Assembly (NCBI RefSeq): GCF_034190915.1
Contig: NW_026947503.1
Coordinates: 18,880,532 to 18,944,531 of the forward strand
Source: Cavia porcellus
Taxonomy: Eukaryota; Chordata; Mammalia; Rodentia; Caviidae
Direction of reading: 5' to 3'
DNA: 64,000 bases
Below the pieces are notes generated by a model. It ran no database searches. It saw nothing but the letters and a program-made list of their open reading frames with translations, and had not been told where the DNA came from. Positions 11,525 through 22,445 of the stretch are shown in pieces (position 1 is the first letter of the stretch; each line of letters starts with the position of its first letter). Position numbers and translations under genes: made by a program.

Positions 11525-11760
11525 TTTATTTTTACCTCATTTTAAAGAGAAAAAAAACCAATAAAAACAAAGATATAAAATTTCAAAACCAAAATAACAG
11601 AAAGTTGACAATGGTTAATATATTGCATATTGTTATCTTCAAAGATGTTGTACAGATTATAAAATATATGCATGAATAACTGATCAAACAATATAAGCAC
11701 AATCCAGTATTTTCAATGAACTAAAATCAATAGTGTAATTATCTTATCTCTTTTGTGTAT
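11525..11760 (-). mobile_element. L1 3'UTR fragment, minus strand
   Basis: Starts with TTTTAAAGAGAAAAAAAACC, the complement of the L1 3' terminus seen at 43,745 and 51,640. It then shares AAATTTCAAAACC..., TAAAATATATGCATG and TCAAACAATATAAGCAC with 18,860-18,990 and 23,600-23,730. It is truncated at its 5' end and separates piggyBac tail copies 2 and 3. Confidence 0.7.
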
Positions 11761-11960
11761 TCATATATATATATATATGCTCATTTATGCATATTGATAA
11801 TTCAATACTTTATTAGTATAATTTAGTAATTAATAATATAATTTAATAATTTAATAGTAATATGATTTAATAGTATAATTATCTCTTTTGTGTTCATATA
11901 TATATTGATGTTCATTCTATGCATATTGACAATTTAATATTTTATTTTATTGATATTCTA
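11738..11960. repeat. AT-rich tandem duplication, unit about 134 bp
   Basis: TAATTATCTTATCTCTTTTGTG followed by TATATATATA, CATTTATGCATATTGATAATTCAATA at 11,738-11,805 recurs in diverged form at 11,875-11,945 (AATTATCTCTTTTGTGTTCATA ... ATGCATATTGACAATTTAATA). The middle is a mixture of TAATTTAATA units. Confidence 0.7.
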
Positions 11961-11994
11961 TGCTCTTGTTAAGTACATGGTATAAAATAAAACG

Positions 11995-12170
11995 AGTATC
12001 TCCTGATAAAAGAACAAGACCACTGAGATACCAGGTACACCTCGAAAAATGCCAGGAAATCAAAATATATGTGATGCTGATGAAAGTGATATACATGCAT
12101 TGAACAGGTTGTTATTGTGTGTGCAGATTGTCTTACATGTGATAATTGAAGTAGAGATTTTTTAAATGTT
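11995..12170 (+). pseudogene. piggyBac cysteine-rich tail, copy 3
   Basis: 'KRTRPLRYQ' then 'KCQEIKIYV' resembles the start of copy 1 (VQEIKLCV). The end, 'TGTGTGCAGATTGTCTTACATGTGATAATTGAAG' in two parts, matches 'TGTGAAGATTGACTTGCATG' and 'TGTGACGACTGCCTTGG' of copies 1 and 2. The three tails are all on the plus strand. Copy 3 is displaced by the L1 and AT-rich insert. Confidence 0.5.
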
Positions 12171-13355
12171 TTTTTGCTTTTTTGTAATTTGTACTCCAGC
12201 AAACAGTCAATGCTGAACATTTTGTTACTTTTTAATAAACACCCAATAAATAATAAAATTGCAATACTTTATTTTTGAGATATTTTTCCTGTTAAGCACT
12301 AATTGTTATATAATAAAACTAATATAATTAAATTTAATAATTCATCAATAGAAATAGTCTGAAGAACAGACATGTATGTGGCAGAATAATGTTTCTATAC
12401 CTTTATAACCAAATCTGAGTAAAACCTTTTATGTAACATGTCTGTTTTCCCCAGTTACATAGAATATTCTCCCTTTTCAAGTGATTATTATTAGTTGAAC
12501 TTCATGTGGATTCCTGTTTTGTTTTTCTTTATATTTATCTAGTCATAAGTTTTCCCCATTTAATTTCCAAATTATTGAATTGTGTGTTCAATAATTTTGA
12601 AAAGTTTCATCCAATTATTTAGTACAAAATTTTCATGCTTCAAACTACTACATCTTTTCTTCTGAAACTCTGATATTAACTTCCAAATTAGTAAAGTTCA
12701 TTATTGGTATTTACTTTTCTCTTAAGCTTTTAATTTTTATTGTGATTTGATGATATATACTGAATTTATTTAAGTCTAGAAACAAATTTGTTGTTTCAAA
12801 TTGCTGGTAAATCTATTAAAATGTTTATTTTTTGTGTTGTTGCTAGCATGATTTTCTGCTCTGGGACTTTTATTTGGTTCTTTTCATTTTTTATTGTCTA
12901 TTCAATATTCTCTTTTAAGCATTTTTTTCTTTAAAACTTCAGAGATAAATATAACATCTTGTCTGAAAATATTCCTACTAATTTTCTTTGCTTCTTTGTA
13001 TTTGTTTGTGACATTTATTGAAGAGTCAAGTATCACATTAAAACTACAATTAACTTTATGTCACTGTCAAGGATTATAACTTTAGTATACCAAATAAATA
13101 ACTATATAAGAATTTGATATTGTTCGTTTAAAAGTGATTCAATTTTGAAAATTCACAAGTTGGAAAAATGAATCATAGGTAGATGTTTTTGAGAGAAAAA
13201 TAAACGCATGTTTTTATTTTGTTAATCAATAATAAAAACACAAGAGTACATGCAAACCACATGTCTGAATTGCTTCATATTTTCTTCATAAAATCCAACT
13301 TAAAACTCTCCGATACTACACTGTCCAAACATGAGCCATTTCAAACTGTAAGTTG
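12171..13355. other. AT-rich stretch, nothing firm
   Basis: No reading frame or SINE. Some T-rich text around 12,480-13,020 looks like a very old minus-strand L1, but no landmark is good enough to call it. Confidence 0.45.
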
Positions 13356-13468
13356 CAATTATTATTTGTTTTTGCGGGGGACACCAGAGATGGAACTCAT
13401 GACCTCATACTTGCCTGGCAGGCGCTTATGCTGCTGAGCTAAAATCTCCAGCTACAATTATTATTTGT
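13356..13468 (-). mobile_element. ID SINE with 14-bp target-site duplication
   Basis: The SINE body (13,370-13,454) is the complement of an ID head: GCGCTTATGCTGCTGAGCTAAAATCTCCAGCT at its right end (two parts) and GGGGGACACCAGAGATGGAAC on its left. It is flanked by the exact 14-bp repeat CAATTATTATTTGT at 13,356-13,369 and 13,455-13,468. The perfect duplication marks it as a fairly recent L1-mobilised insertion although the body is somewhat diverged. Confidence 0.92.
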
Positions 13469-13516
13469 AACTAAAATAATGAATACAAAATGACTGAGCA
13501 CAGTTGAAAACGAAAC

Positions 13517-13602
13517 GGCAAACCGAGCATGGCAGTGCGTACCCTTAATGGCAGCTCTTAGGAGGCTGAGACGGGAGGATTGCTGTGAATGGTGATCTCT
13601 AC
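13517..13602 (+). mobile_element. B1-like SINE, 3'-truncated
   Basis: CCGAGCATGGCAGTGCGTACC and GGAGGCTGAGACGGGAGGAT are the 7SL-derived B1 A-box and following region. The sequence departs from B1 after about 85 bases, so the 3' half is missing. It could also be the first half of a B1-dID dimer. Confidence 0.8.
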
Positions 13603-13604
13603 GT

Positions 13605-14010
13605 TTCTCAACTTTTTTGCATTTTATTTTTCATCTCATTTTTATTTAAACTGACGCATAAAAACAAAACCATCGTGTAGGGAACAGCTCAAGCTGGAAA
13701 TGAGCCACACAAATGGGGCTAAAGCAAGGGCAGCCCTGAGAACACCCAGAATCCAAAGCAAGCCACATAAACAAGCCAAAAGTGTGAGGAGCCAAGGCCA
13801 GCCAGGCCAACAAGTCTCTAAGAAGAGGGACTGAAATTCGCATCACCCTCCTGAATGTCACATAACTGAGCAGTCCATTTTCTCCCAAAGGAGCCGGGGC
13901 TGCACCTGAATTCAGCTTTCACCTCTTTATCTTCCCAGGCCACTGTTGTCCTTCCACCTGAGAATTTTGAAGCTGAGCTGGGACACAGCAGCATTACATA
14001 TAATAATGAG
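13605..14010 (-). other. Possible retrocopy or transcript 3' end, minus strand
   Basis: Read on the minus strand, a relatively GC-rich 350-base segment ends with two AATAAA polyadenylation signals (complement TTTATTT near 13,627 and 13,643) followed by a short A-rich end. GC content is higher than that of the flanks. No protein family is recognisable: the longest frame is about 80 codons. The layout fits a truncated processed pseudogene 3'UTR or an unrecognised LTR. No source gene is proposed. Confidence 0.3.
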
Positions 14011-14664
14011 GTACCACATAAAACACGCCTTGTTTTAATATATGCATACATTGCATAATGTTTAAACTGGGTTAAACTTACCTGTCAACCCAAAATTTAT
14101 TATTTCTATTTTCTTTGCATCTGTTATTATCTTAGTTCACATTAGCAGTTTTTTATCTAGATTATAGCAGTAACATTATTAGTGGATTTGTCTGTTCATT
14201 TCTTGGTTTTGTTTTCCACCATCTTGTCTTCATTCATTAACTGTCAAAAATATCAAAGATATTCTCAAAAGGACCTACACTTTTTAAGGGTCTGTTTTTG
14301 GACAGCGCTTTCTCTCACCACATCCCCAAAGCCACGGTTCTTATGCTTTCTGCAGTTACTAATATCCCCAGATGTGACAGCCTTTCCAGGTGCCATGCCT
14401 GGGTGCTTTTGTTTGTACCTACAAGTGTTTCCACAGAGGCTCAGTTTAAACATCTTACAGGCTCTCAGAGTCTTTCTGGATAACACCTGTTTTTGGAAAA
14501 AAATGTAAAACAGAAATTCATGACACAGCAGTGAGACAATAACAACAGTGAGTAAGCTGTATATTTTAACCTCAAAATAATTGCTCAGAGTGTAATATCT
14601 GGTCATAAAAATCATCCAATCACTATGAGCATGAACCTTCTTTCAATGAACTAAAAGGTTCTAA
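14011..14664. other. No feature recognised
   Basis: Overlapping short frames on both strands around 14,180-14,615 have no family signature and no conserved context. Nothing else is seen. Confidence 0.5.
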
Positions 14665-15175
14665 CAGTAAAGTGAACTTGCGTTTTCTCCATTTTCCCTT
14701 TCCTCATTTCCCCTTTCTCTGGTTATTTTTTTCCTATTAAACATTTCACAGTATCTACAGCACAATTTGGACCTTCTTTACCCTCAACTTTTCACACAAG
14801 GGAAACAATACAATGTTTACATAGGTGGGTGTGATTTATTTCACTTACGAGTATGGTCTCAATTTATATCCATTTGTTTATAAATGGATATAAGACTCAA
14901 GGTTATCCTTTTCATGACTGAGTAGTACTCCATTGTATTAAAAAGCCACTTCTTTTTAAATTCATTCTTCAGTTGATGGGCATTTAAGTTATTTCCAATA
15001 TCTAGCTGTTAGAAATTGTGCTGCTATAAACATGGCTACACATATATCAGTATAGTATGAAGTTTTTAATTCTTCTGGGAAGATATCCAGCCAAATAATT
15101 GCTAAATTACAAGGGAACTCTAATTCTAGCTGTTGAGGAATCTATATGGTATTTTTAGTCTATGTTATCATGTTC
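14665..15175 (-). mobile_element. 5'-truncated L1, minus strand
   Basis: The complement of the L1 3'UTR and ORF2 C-terminus: 'GGGAAACAATACAATGTTTAC' then 'ATTTCACTTACGAGTATGG', 'CTGAGTAGTACTCCATTGTA', 'TTCAGTTGATGGGCATTTA' and 'GCTGCTATAAACATGG'. The order is the same as at 19,220-19,460 and 24,970-25,190. Stops break the frame, and the copy ends near 15,175. Confidence 0.8.
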
Positions 15176-18100
15176 TCCTAACTCATTTGGATATACCACT
15201 AAAGCCTTTATGTAATCCAAAACCAAAAATAAATAAAATCCTAATATATTTTAGATTCTTTGTTTTCTTCCTATCCCTTTAATTAACCACCAATATCACA
15301 CTGAACATGAATGACTTTTATTCCAGATTCTCTCCAGGAGTTCCACATAATCACTTCTATCCTGGCAGCTGCCGTCCCTGTTGTAATGGGATGTGTCAGA
15401 AACACACATCCTCTCCAGGAGCTAATGATTACGTGGTCATTAATCCGTTTATGTGTCTATTTACTTGTAGGACCAGAATATCCTTCTCATTATTAACTTA
15501 ATTAACTAATGAATTTACTAATTTATTCATTACTTCTTTAATCTTCTACCTTTGGTATATATATTGTATTCTAGAAATGTTTATAAGAAAATTTTGCTAT
15601 TCTAAAATTAAGTATCCAACTAAATCCAATGTGTTCAATAATCAAAATAATGAGCTATGCAAGATGACTGCAATATTCTATGAATTTAACCTATTAAAAG
15701 TTCTACTTGTATATTTAAACATTTGTCTTTCATAATAATTTTCAGCTTTTATGTGACGCAGGACATTTAAGCCATATGTTATGATTTTCCAACTTAGTAT
15801 CTTACGGTCCTAATATGTTCACCATATGATAATAAAATTAGCAAAATAAGAAGTTTGAAATTTATGAAAGCAAAACAAAAAGGATTTCATTCAAACTCAC
15901 AAAACGATGTTCTAAGTACTTGTGCTTTCTGAAACACTTTTTGCAGCTATCAGGTAGCAAAACTAACACTGATCATAAAGATAAACTAAGACAATTACAA
16001 ATTGGAATATCTGTATAAAATACACAAGGAGGCAGAGAAAAAGATAGTACTTGAGGCGGAGGCACAGAGAAAGGCTAGGGAGGTGCCTCTTAAATAAAAA
16101 TATTTTTTTGAAAAATAATTAACCATTGGAAGAACGTCAGTGAATGAGGACTGAAGAATGATTTAATGAGAACTATGACTGGGATTTTATAATGAACTAA
16201 GAATTCTTGAGCATTTGAATTTTATGAAGTAGGGTAGAAATGGAGAGCATTTATGATATATTATGAAATAATTTTGAGGGTGGATTAGAGATTATAGCTC
16301 TTTATTGTAGCTGAATTTAAGGAACTTAAATATAATTTTAAATATTATGATGATCCCGTGAACAATTTAAATAGAACAATGAAGTAATATCAGTTTAATT
16401 TTTAGAAAAACCATTTGACTTCTGAGTAGAGGAAAAACAAGAGAAGAATCCCAGCTAACATGGGAGATGAGCAACTTGCTTCTTACAATTGCAAGTGTGT
16501 TTCTTCCTGCATCTTTCATCAAACCTGATTATCCCTATAACCTGTACCTCAGTCCCCCAAATCTGTCAACCACTCAAAGTTTCTTAAGTGAAGTCGTTAG
16601 CGCAAAAGATTCTGAAAGCAGAGTAATGCTGTACAAAATGTATCAGCTCTCCAGGCTGCTCTGCACCTACCCTGCTTTGCAAGAATTAAACCTGGATGAA
16701 ACTACTTATGCAAATCAAAAGTCGTATTTTTCAATGCATTCTTTAAAATATGCCAGTTTTATGGCATGAATATCAAACAGGACTGGAAAATTTGGCTTAG
16801 TTTTAAGTACGTGTAAGAGACACCAATGCTTTACAAGTATAACGTATTACATAAATAATGCAACCCCAGTTTAGGCTTGCCTTGTCTTATCATCTTCATG
16901 CAGCAGTGATAAACTATTTAGAGCTTCTCTTTATAGTCTCTGAATTTTCTTTTATATCCCTAAACTCTTCTCCTGAGTGGTTGCGTTAAGGAAAAAGAAT
17001 TTCTTATTCTGACAACTCTGATATTTTTGCATTTTCTACCAATGACTGAAAGGAAGTTATTGTGTAAAGGGATTTGATTTGTAACACAATAGCTGCTTTT
17101 CTTCAGTTAAAGCAGAGAGCATGGAACAAATTTACATTAAGTATATGCTCTTATGAAGGGAGAAATAAGCATTTGGATTTGAAATATGTCTAGCAACTAT
17201 TTTTATAAAAGGAAAGTCATTTTGTTCAGCTGTGATTTTCGTCATAACTAACAAAGGCTCACACTAAGCATTCATTTTCTACTTCTGCGTGTCTTGTTGG
17301 TGGAGCTTTAAATCTTCTACAATGTCCTCCTCTTCTTTAAGAGGTAGATTTAGACCTGAAATCTGCTGTTAAATTTTATAACTTGGTAGTCATAAAATAT
17401 CAAGAAAGTTATTTCATGGTGTTTTACTAACACAGCTAGATTCAGAACAGAGAAATGTATCAAGTCATGCGACACATCTAACACACGCCCTTATTTAATT
17501 GATGACAGCTCTATTAGCTGCATGGCATTGGCCTCAAAATTAACTTTATGCATCCATTCCAGTTATATCATTTTTTCTCTTGTTTGTCTGTCAAGGAAAT
17601 GTTTGAAACATACGGAAAGGTTAAACCACTGATAATCATGACTAATAAGAAGCACCTGAATAGCAGATGGTGGGCTAGACCTCAAATGCACCGCTTGAAT
17701 AGCTTCTTTAGGCCCAGGAGACAGAATAATAGACTCAAGCATAACTGTGTTTCCTTCCTAAAACCCATGTTACCATTCGTGCTCTCAGATAAAAGGAATT
17801 CTGGTAGTGGTTAGTGAGTGACTGTTTTTCTCTACTTCATCAACTTTCTCTATTTCAGTCTCGATTGTTGCAGCCTAAACTTGATTTTGACTGTCTTGAC
17901 TTCAGACCACCAAACTCAAGGTAGAAATAGCAAATAACAGATCTGAAAAAAGTATGCCTCATTCTATTACTCTCTATCAAAGAAACATTTCAGAAGCAGA
18001 GCAGAAACTTCCTCATATCCTGGTCCCTAAAAGAAAGTAAAATGCTAACTTAACAAAAATGCTTTTGGTGCAGGAAACCCGGTTAACACTGATATTTGAA

Positions 18101-18840
18101 AAAAATCAGTAATGATCATAATGTTTCCGTTATCCACTTTACATAATTAAGCCGGACCCTTAAATGGATTTTGGAAAATCTAATACAGTGTCAGTATTAC
18201 AAAATGCTGTTGCTATAGGTGAAATATAAGTATTTATTTTTATAATGTAGAGTTGCTATTGAGCATTAAGAGAAACAGAAAATCAAGTTCTCCCTTTCAT
18301 GTCTCTCTTTCAGGTTAATTTAGAATTTTTCACTGCATAGCAACATGTTACATCAGGCTGACTCCACTGGACAACTTCAGACACGAGGGCATGCCCATCC
18401 TTGCAGAAGGAAGTATATGCACCTTCTTCTAGAACCACAAGTTAAAACTTTTATTTCTCTCTTCTTTCTTTATCTAGTAGACACATCAATGAAATCCAGG
18501 AGAATAAAAAGAAGCTGAACCCTAAAACAGTGTTGCCAATAAAAACAGAAAAATATAAACAAAAGGAAATTCAGATTAGATTAACAACTCAGCACACACT
18601 ACCAGAATGAAGCACCACCAGAATTTGAATCATCTCTTTTTCCTAATGATGTGGATGAGATTACCTTCATTATGATGAATATGTAACCCTTACAAACTTG
18701 GAACAGTGGGCAGTGGGGAATCTACGGTTCTGGGGTAGACAGTGTTCTTCCTAACACAATTTATTGTTTTGTCTAAGAAAGTACAGTCACAGTATGGGGT
18801 CTCATTTACACTCATGAGCTTCAAGGTGCAAAATATTGCT
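15176..18840. other. Long stretch without recognised repeats
   Basis: No L1, SINE or LTR landmark is visible over about 3.7 kb, which is unusual within this window. It contains one 100-codon frame listed separately and a few T-rich acceptor-like tracts (for example before 18,481). I cannot support a gene. Confidence 0.5.
16467..16769 (+). other. Unrecognised 100-codon open frame
   Basis: An ATG-to-stop frame of 100 codons starting MSNLLLTIAS, with a hydrophobic N-terminus and a balanced composition in the middle (QLSRLLCTYPALQELN). It is in repeat-free DNA. Composition is less biased than most chance frames here, but length alone is compatible with chance in 64 kb. There is no recognisable family, no promoter and no clear splice context. 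It is most likely non-coding. Confidence 0.12.
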
Positions 18841-18849
18841 TCAAATTTT

Positions 18850-20790
18850 CTTAAAAAAACAATTTCAAAACAAGATAACATGATATTAACAAAAATAATA
18901 CATTCTGTTTTATTATATTCAAAGTAGTTACTCAGATTACAAAATATGGGCATGAGAGATTGTCCAAACAATATTAGCACAAACCTTTCTATGCTGTCAA
19001 TTAAGAGTAGCAACATAACTATCTTAGTTATGCATATAATATATGCTACATATTGTATATTTTATAAATATACCTTTATATATTATGTATACATGTATAT
19101 TTTTTTCCTTTCCTTCCTTTTACCTTTTCACATTAATTTCCCTTTTACCTTGAACAGATTCTTCCCAATTCCCAATAGCTATCATGCATTTGGGTCCCAT
19201 TTACTCATTTATCTCCACACACTAGTGAGTCAATATGATGTTTACGTTTGTGGGTCTGATTTATTTCATGTATTAGTATGGACTTGAGTTGCATCCAGTT
19301 ATCTATAAAAGTCTCAAGTTTATTCTTGTTTATGGCTAAGTGGTACTTCATTACATAGAAAAACTCACATCTTTTTATCAGTCCTTCAGCTGACGGGCAT
19401 TTGGGTTTTTTTACGAGATTTAGATATTACAAATTGCACTGCTATAAACAGGGATGCATGTATATTGTGATGATATGATGTTTTTAATTCTTTTGGGAAG
19501 ATACCCAGAAGGCAAATAGCTGGGTCAAATGGGAAATCTAATCCTAGTTTACTGAGGAGACCCTACACTGATTTCCACAATGGTTGTACCAGTCTGCATT
19601 ACCACCAACAGTGTCGAAGGGCTCATTTTTCCCCACAGCCCCATCAGCATTTGTTATTAGTTTTCTTCATAATAGTCATTCTTTCTGTAGTGATGGCCCT
19701 GGATTATCTTTATTTTCAGATAAAATCTTAGTGTTTAATTTGCTTCTGTTCAATTACTGTGATGTTGAACATTTTTTCATATATTTATTTATCATTTGTA
19801 TTTCTTCATCTGAGAAGTATGTATTCACCTCAGTTGCCAATTTTTGGATTCCATCTTTGAATTTGGAGGATCTGACTTTTTTCAATTCTTTTATGTTCTT
19901 GATAAAGTCCTTTGTCTGAGGGATAACTGATTATACATTTTGTAGGTTATCCTTTTACTGTGTTGGTGATATCTTTTGCTGAGTAAAATCTTTTTACTAA
20001 AGTGAGATCCTATTTGTTGATTCTTCATGGTATATCCCTTAGGATCTTGGTTTTGTTCATGAAGTCTCTGTCTACACCTCTGTCCAAGATATCCACCTAT
20101 GTCTCATCCAGTGGACTTTGTGCTTCTGATTTAACAGTTAGAACTTTGATCCATTTTGGCTTTAGTTAGTGTGTGGTGACAGGTAGGGGTTTAAATTTTA
20201 ATCTTTAGTTTGTGGAAAGCCTGTTTTTCCAGAAGCAAATATTAAAGAGATTATCTTTCTACTAGTGAACATGTTTGGTCCCTTTATCAAACAGAAAGTG
20301 ATTAAGTATAATTGTTTGTTGCATTTAAATCTGTTCCATTCATCCTGGTGTCTTTTGTTTTCTTGCTAATACCATGCTGATTTTATCAAAGTAGCTTTGT
20401 AGAATAATTTCAAGTTGGAATTTGTGATGCTCTCTGAATTGCTTTTGTTGTCAAGAATTATTTTTGTTATTCTGTGTCTCTTTTGGTTACAATGAATTTT
20501 AGGAGTGTTTTCTCTAGTTATATGAGGTTTGTTAATCGTATTTTCACTGGTTTTGCATTAAATATGTAAACAATTTTGAGAGTATGGCCATTTTCAATAT
20601 GTTCATTCATTCCATGAGCAAAGGATATATTTCCATTTTTCTGATACCTTCTTTGATTTCCCTTTTAGGCATACTGTCATATTCAATGTATAGATCTTTT
20701 ATTTCCTTTGAAAGAGTGATTTCTAAGTATGTCATTCTTTCCATTTTGTTATAAAGGAATTTTATAACATTTCCCTATGAACTTGTTTTG
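18850..20790 (-). mobile_element. L1 minus strand, 3'UTR and ORF2 C-terminal half
   Basis: 3'UTR text runs from 18,850 (ACAATTTCAAAACAAGATAAC; TGTCCAAACAATATTAGCAC at 18,961). ORF2 complement follows from about 19,220: 'GCATTTGGGTTTT', 'CACTGCTATAAACAGGG', 'CTGGGTCAAATGGGA', 'CCACAATGGTTGTACCAGTC' and 'CCTTTGTCTGAGGGATAACTG'. ORF2 encodes endonuclease and reverse transcriptase for target-primed integration; only the region C-terminal to the reverse transcriptase core is here, with stops throughout. At 19,694-19,719 a 26-base block not found in other L1 copies interrupts the alignment. Confidence 0.85.
19694..19719 (+). repeat. 26-bp block duplicated at 21978-22003
   Basis: TGGCCCTGGATTATCTTTAT followed by TTTCAG is identical at 19,694-19,719 and 21,978-22,003. 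In the first place it is foreign to the L1: other copies read directly from the GTGAG to the GGAATCTCA part (compare 25,425-25,442). Confidence 0.85.
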
Positions 20791-20829
20791 AACATTGTTT
20801 TAATTTTTCTCTTTAAAATAAAAAAATGT

Positions 20830-21746
20830 AAAATTGAGTCTTGATTTTTTTAATACTTTGAACTTTCTAGATACTAGTTTTTTATCTGAGAGATCACTGG
20901 CCAAAATATCTTGTGAGTCTATAGGTTGTTGTCTCACTCCACTGATAATTTATTTTACTCTGGGAAAGATTTTTAATAGAATGAGATCCCACTTATTGAT
21001 TTTTGATAATATTCCTCATATGATCTGGGTTTCTTCATGAAAATTTTTCCTATACCTAGATTTTGGGCTGTCCTGACTATTCTCTCTTCCAGCAGATTTA
21101 GTCTCTCTGCTTTAAAATTTAGGTCTTTGATCCATTTTGATTTTAATTTAGTGCATGGAAATAGATGTGGATCTAGTTTTACTTTTAGCATGTGGAAAAC
21201 TAGTTTTTCTAGCATAATTTATCTTTCTTCTCATTGTCAAAGATAAAGTGACTGAATGTGTTTGAAGTAGTCTCTTCATCTTCTAATCTGTTGCATTTAT
21301 CCACAGATCTGTTTTGTTGTTGTTTGTGTTTTGGTTTGTTTTTTCATCCATACTATGCTGTTTTTATCATAGTGGTTTTGTGATATATTTTCAGTTCATT
21401 GATTGTGATGCCATCTGCCTTTCTTTTGTTGGCTAGGATTGTTTTTGGTTTTATAGGTCTCTTTTGAATCCAAATGAATCTTAGAAATGCTTTCTCTAGT
21501 TTGCTGAGGTATGGTAACAGTATTCTGACTGGGATTGCATTAAGTCTCTGTATAGCAATTTGGGGAGTATGTTCATTTTTACCATGTTGGCTCTTCCTGC
21601 AATAAGCAAGAGAGATCTATTTTCCAATATTCTTGTCAATCTCCTGTTTGAAGTACTATAATTTTTAATGCTTAGAGCTTTTACTTCATTTATGAGATTG
21701 ATTGCTAAGTATTTCATCTTTTTAATGCTACTATTAAGTGTGTTCT
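20830..21746 (-). mobile_element. L1 ORF2 segment, minus strand (first of three blocks)
   Basis: A second L1 copy begins here: 'CATTTTGATTTTAATTTAGTGC', 'ACTATGCTGTTTTTATCATAG', 'GATTGTGATGCCATCTGCC' and 'TTTACCATGTTGGCTCTTCCTGC' are complements of ORF2 text between the reverse transcriptase and the C-terminus. It partly repeats the region at 19,860-20,790, so it is a separate insertion. Its own 3' end is missing. It is broken off at 21,746 and resumes at about 22,446. Confidence 0.8.
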
Positions 21747-22071
21747 ATCAGAAACCTGTCCAAGATCTCCAACTGCTTCTATGAAGAATATGGCAAAGGA
21801 CAAAGAAAAAAAAAAAAGGAAATTTATTAATTCCTGGTGTGGGACTGGAAGACAGTGCCTCGGGGTGGCAGGGACAGAGATTCCTTGAGTTAATCACTGT
21901 GTATTCACTGTACACAATAATCAGGTGTATTATCAGATTACTTAGAGGGTCATGGTGATTTTAAACTAATGAATACCTGGCCCTGGATTATCTTTATTTT
22001 CAGTTGCTTTAGTAGTCTTAGTCTTAGTCTTAGCCTTAGTCATAGTCTTAATTTTAGTCTTATTTAGTAGG
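21747..22071. other. Unidentified insert within the L1
   Basis: About 325 bases that are not L1. They include a 12-base A run (21,807-21,818), a GC-rich patch (GGAAGACAGTGCCTCGGGGTGG) and the TCTTAG-rich tract. Both flanks are L1 ORF2, so this is inserted or rearranged DNA of unknown origin. Confidence 0.5.
22008..22063. repeat. Imperfect (TCTTAG)n tract
   Basis: Seven to eight hexanucleotide-like units, TAGTCTTAGTCTTAGTCTTAG then diverged forms (CCTTAG, CATAG, TTTTAG). Confidence 0.75.
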
Positions 22072-22442
22072 AAAGGATGGCCCACTCTTTTGTTTATTTA
22101 GAGGGAAAAAAAGAAAACAAAACAAAAGATAGAAATAATAAAGAATTTCAAAAAAATTAACAGTAAGAAATCACTAGTTGATAAACTATGTATAGTTATA
22201 TCAAAAGTGGTTGCTCAATTTACAAAGTCAAAGCATAAAAAATGAACAGACAATCAAACAATGATGGCATGAGCTATTCTCTTTGGTGAACTAATAGAAA
22301 ATCAGTAGTATGGGTATCTATCTTGCACACCACAGAGAGGATGAAAAAGATGTGATATTTTTATACAATGGGCCATTAGTCATCTCTAAAAAAGTTTGAT
22401 CTTGAGGCTTTTATAGGTTAATAAAGGATGGCCCATTCTTTG
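22072..22442 (-). mobile_element. Short L1 3' end with target-site duplication
   Basis: The L1 part (about 22,092-22,422) starts with TTATTTAGAGGGAAAAAAAG, the complement of an L1 3' terminus. It shares AAGAAATCACTAGTTGATA with the L1 at 23,628. It is flanked by AAAGGATGGCCCACTCTTTT (22,072-22,091) and AAAGGATGGCCCATTCTTTG (22,423-22,442): 18 of 20 bases identical. It is a 5'-truncated insertion of about 330 bases. Confidence 0.85.
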
Positions 22443-22445
22443 CTC

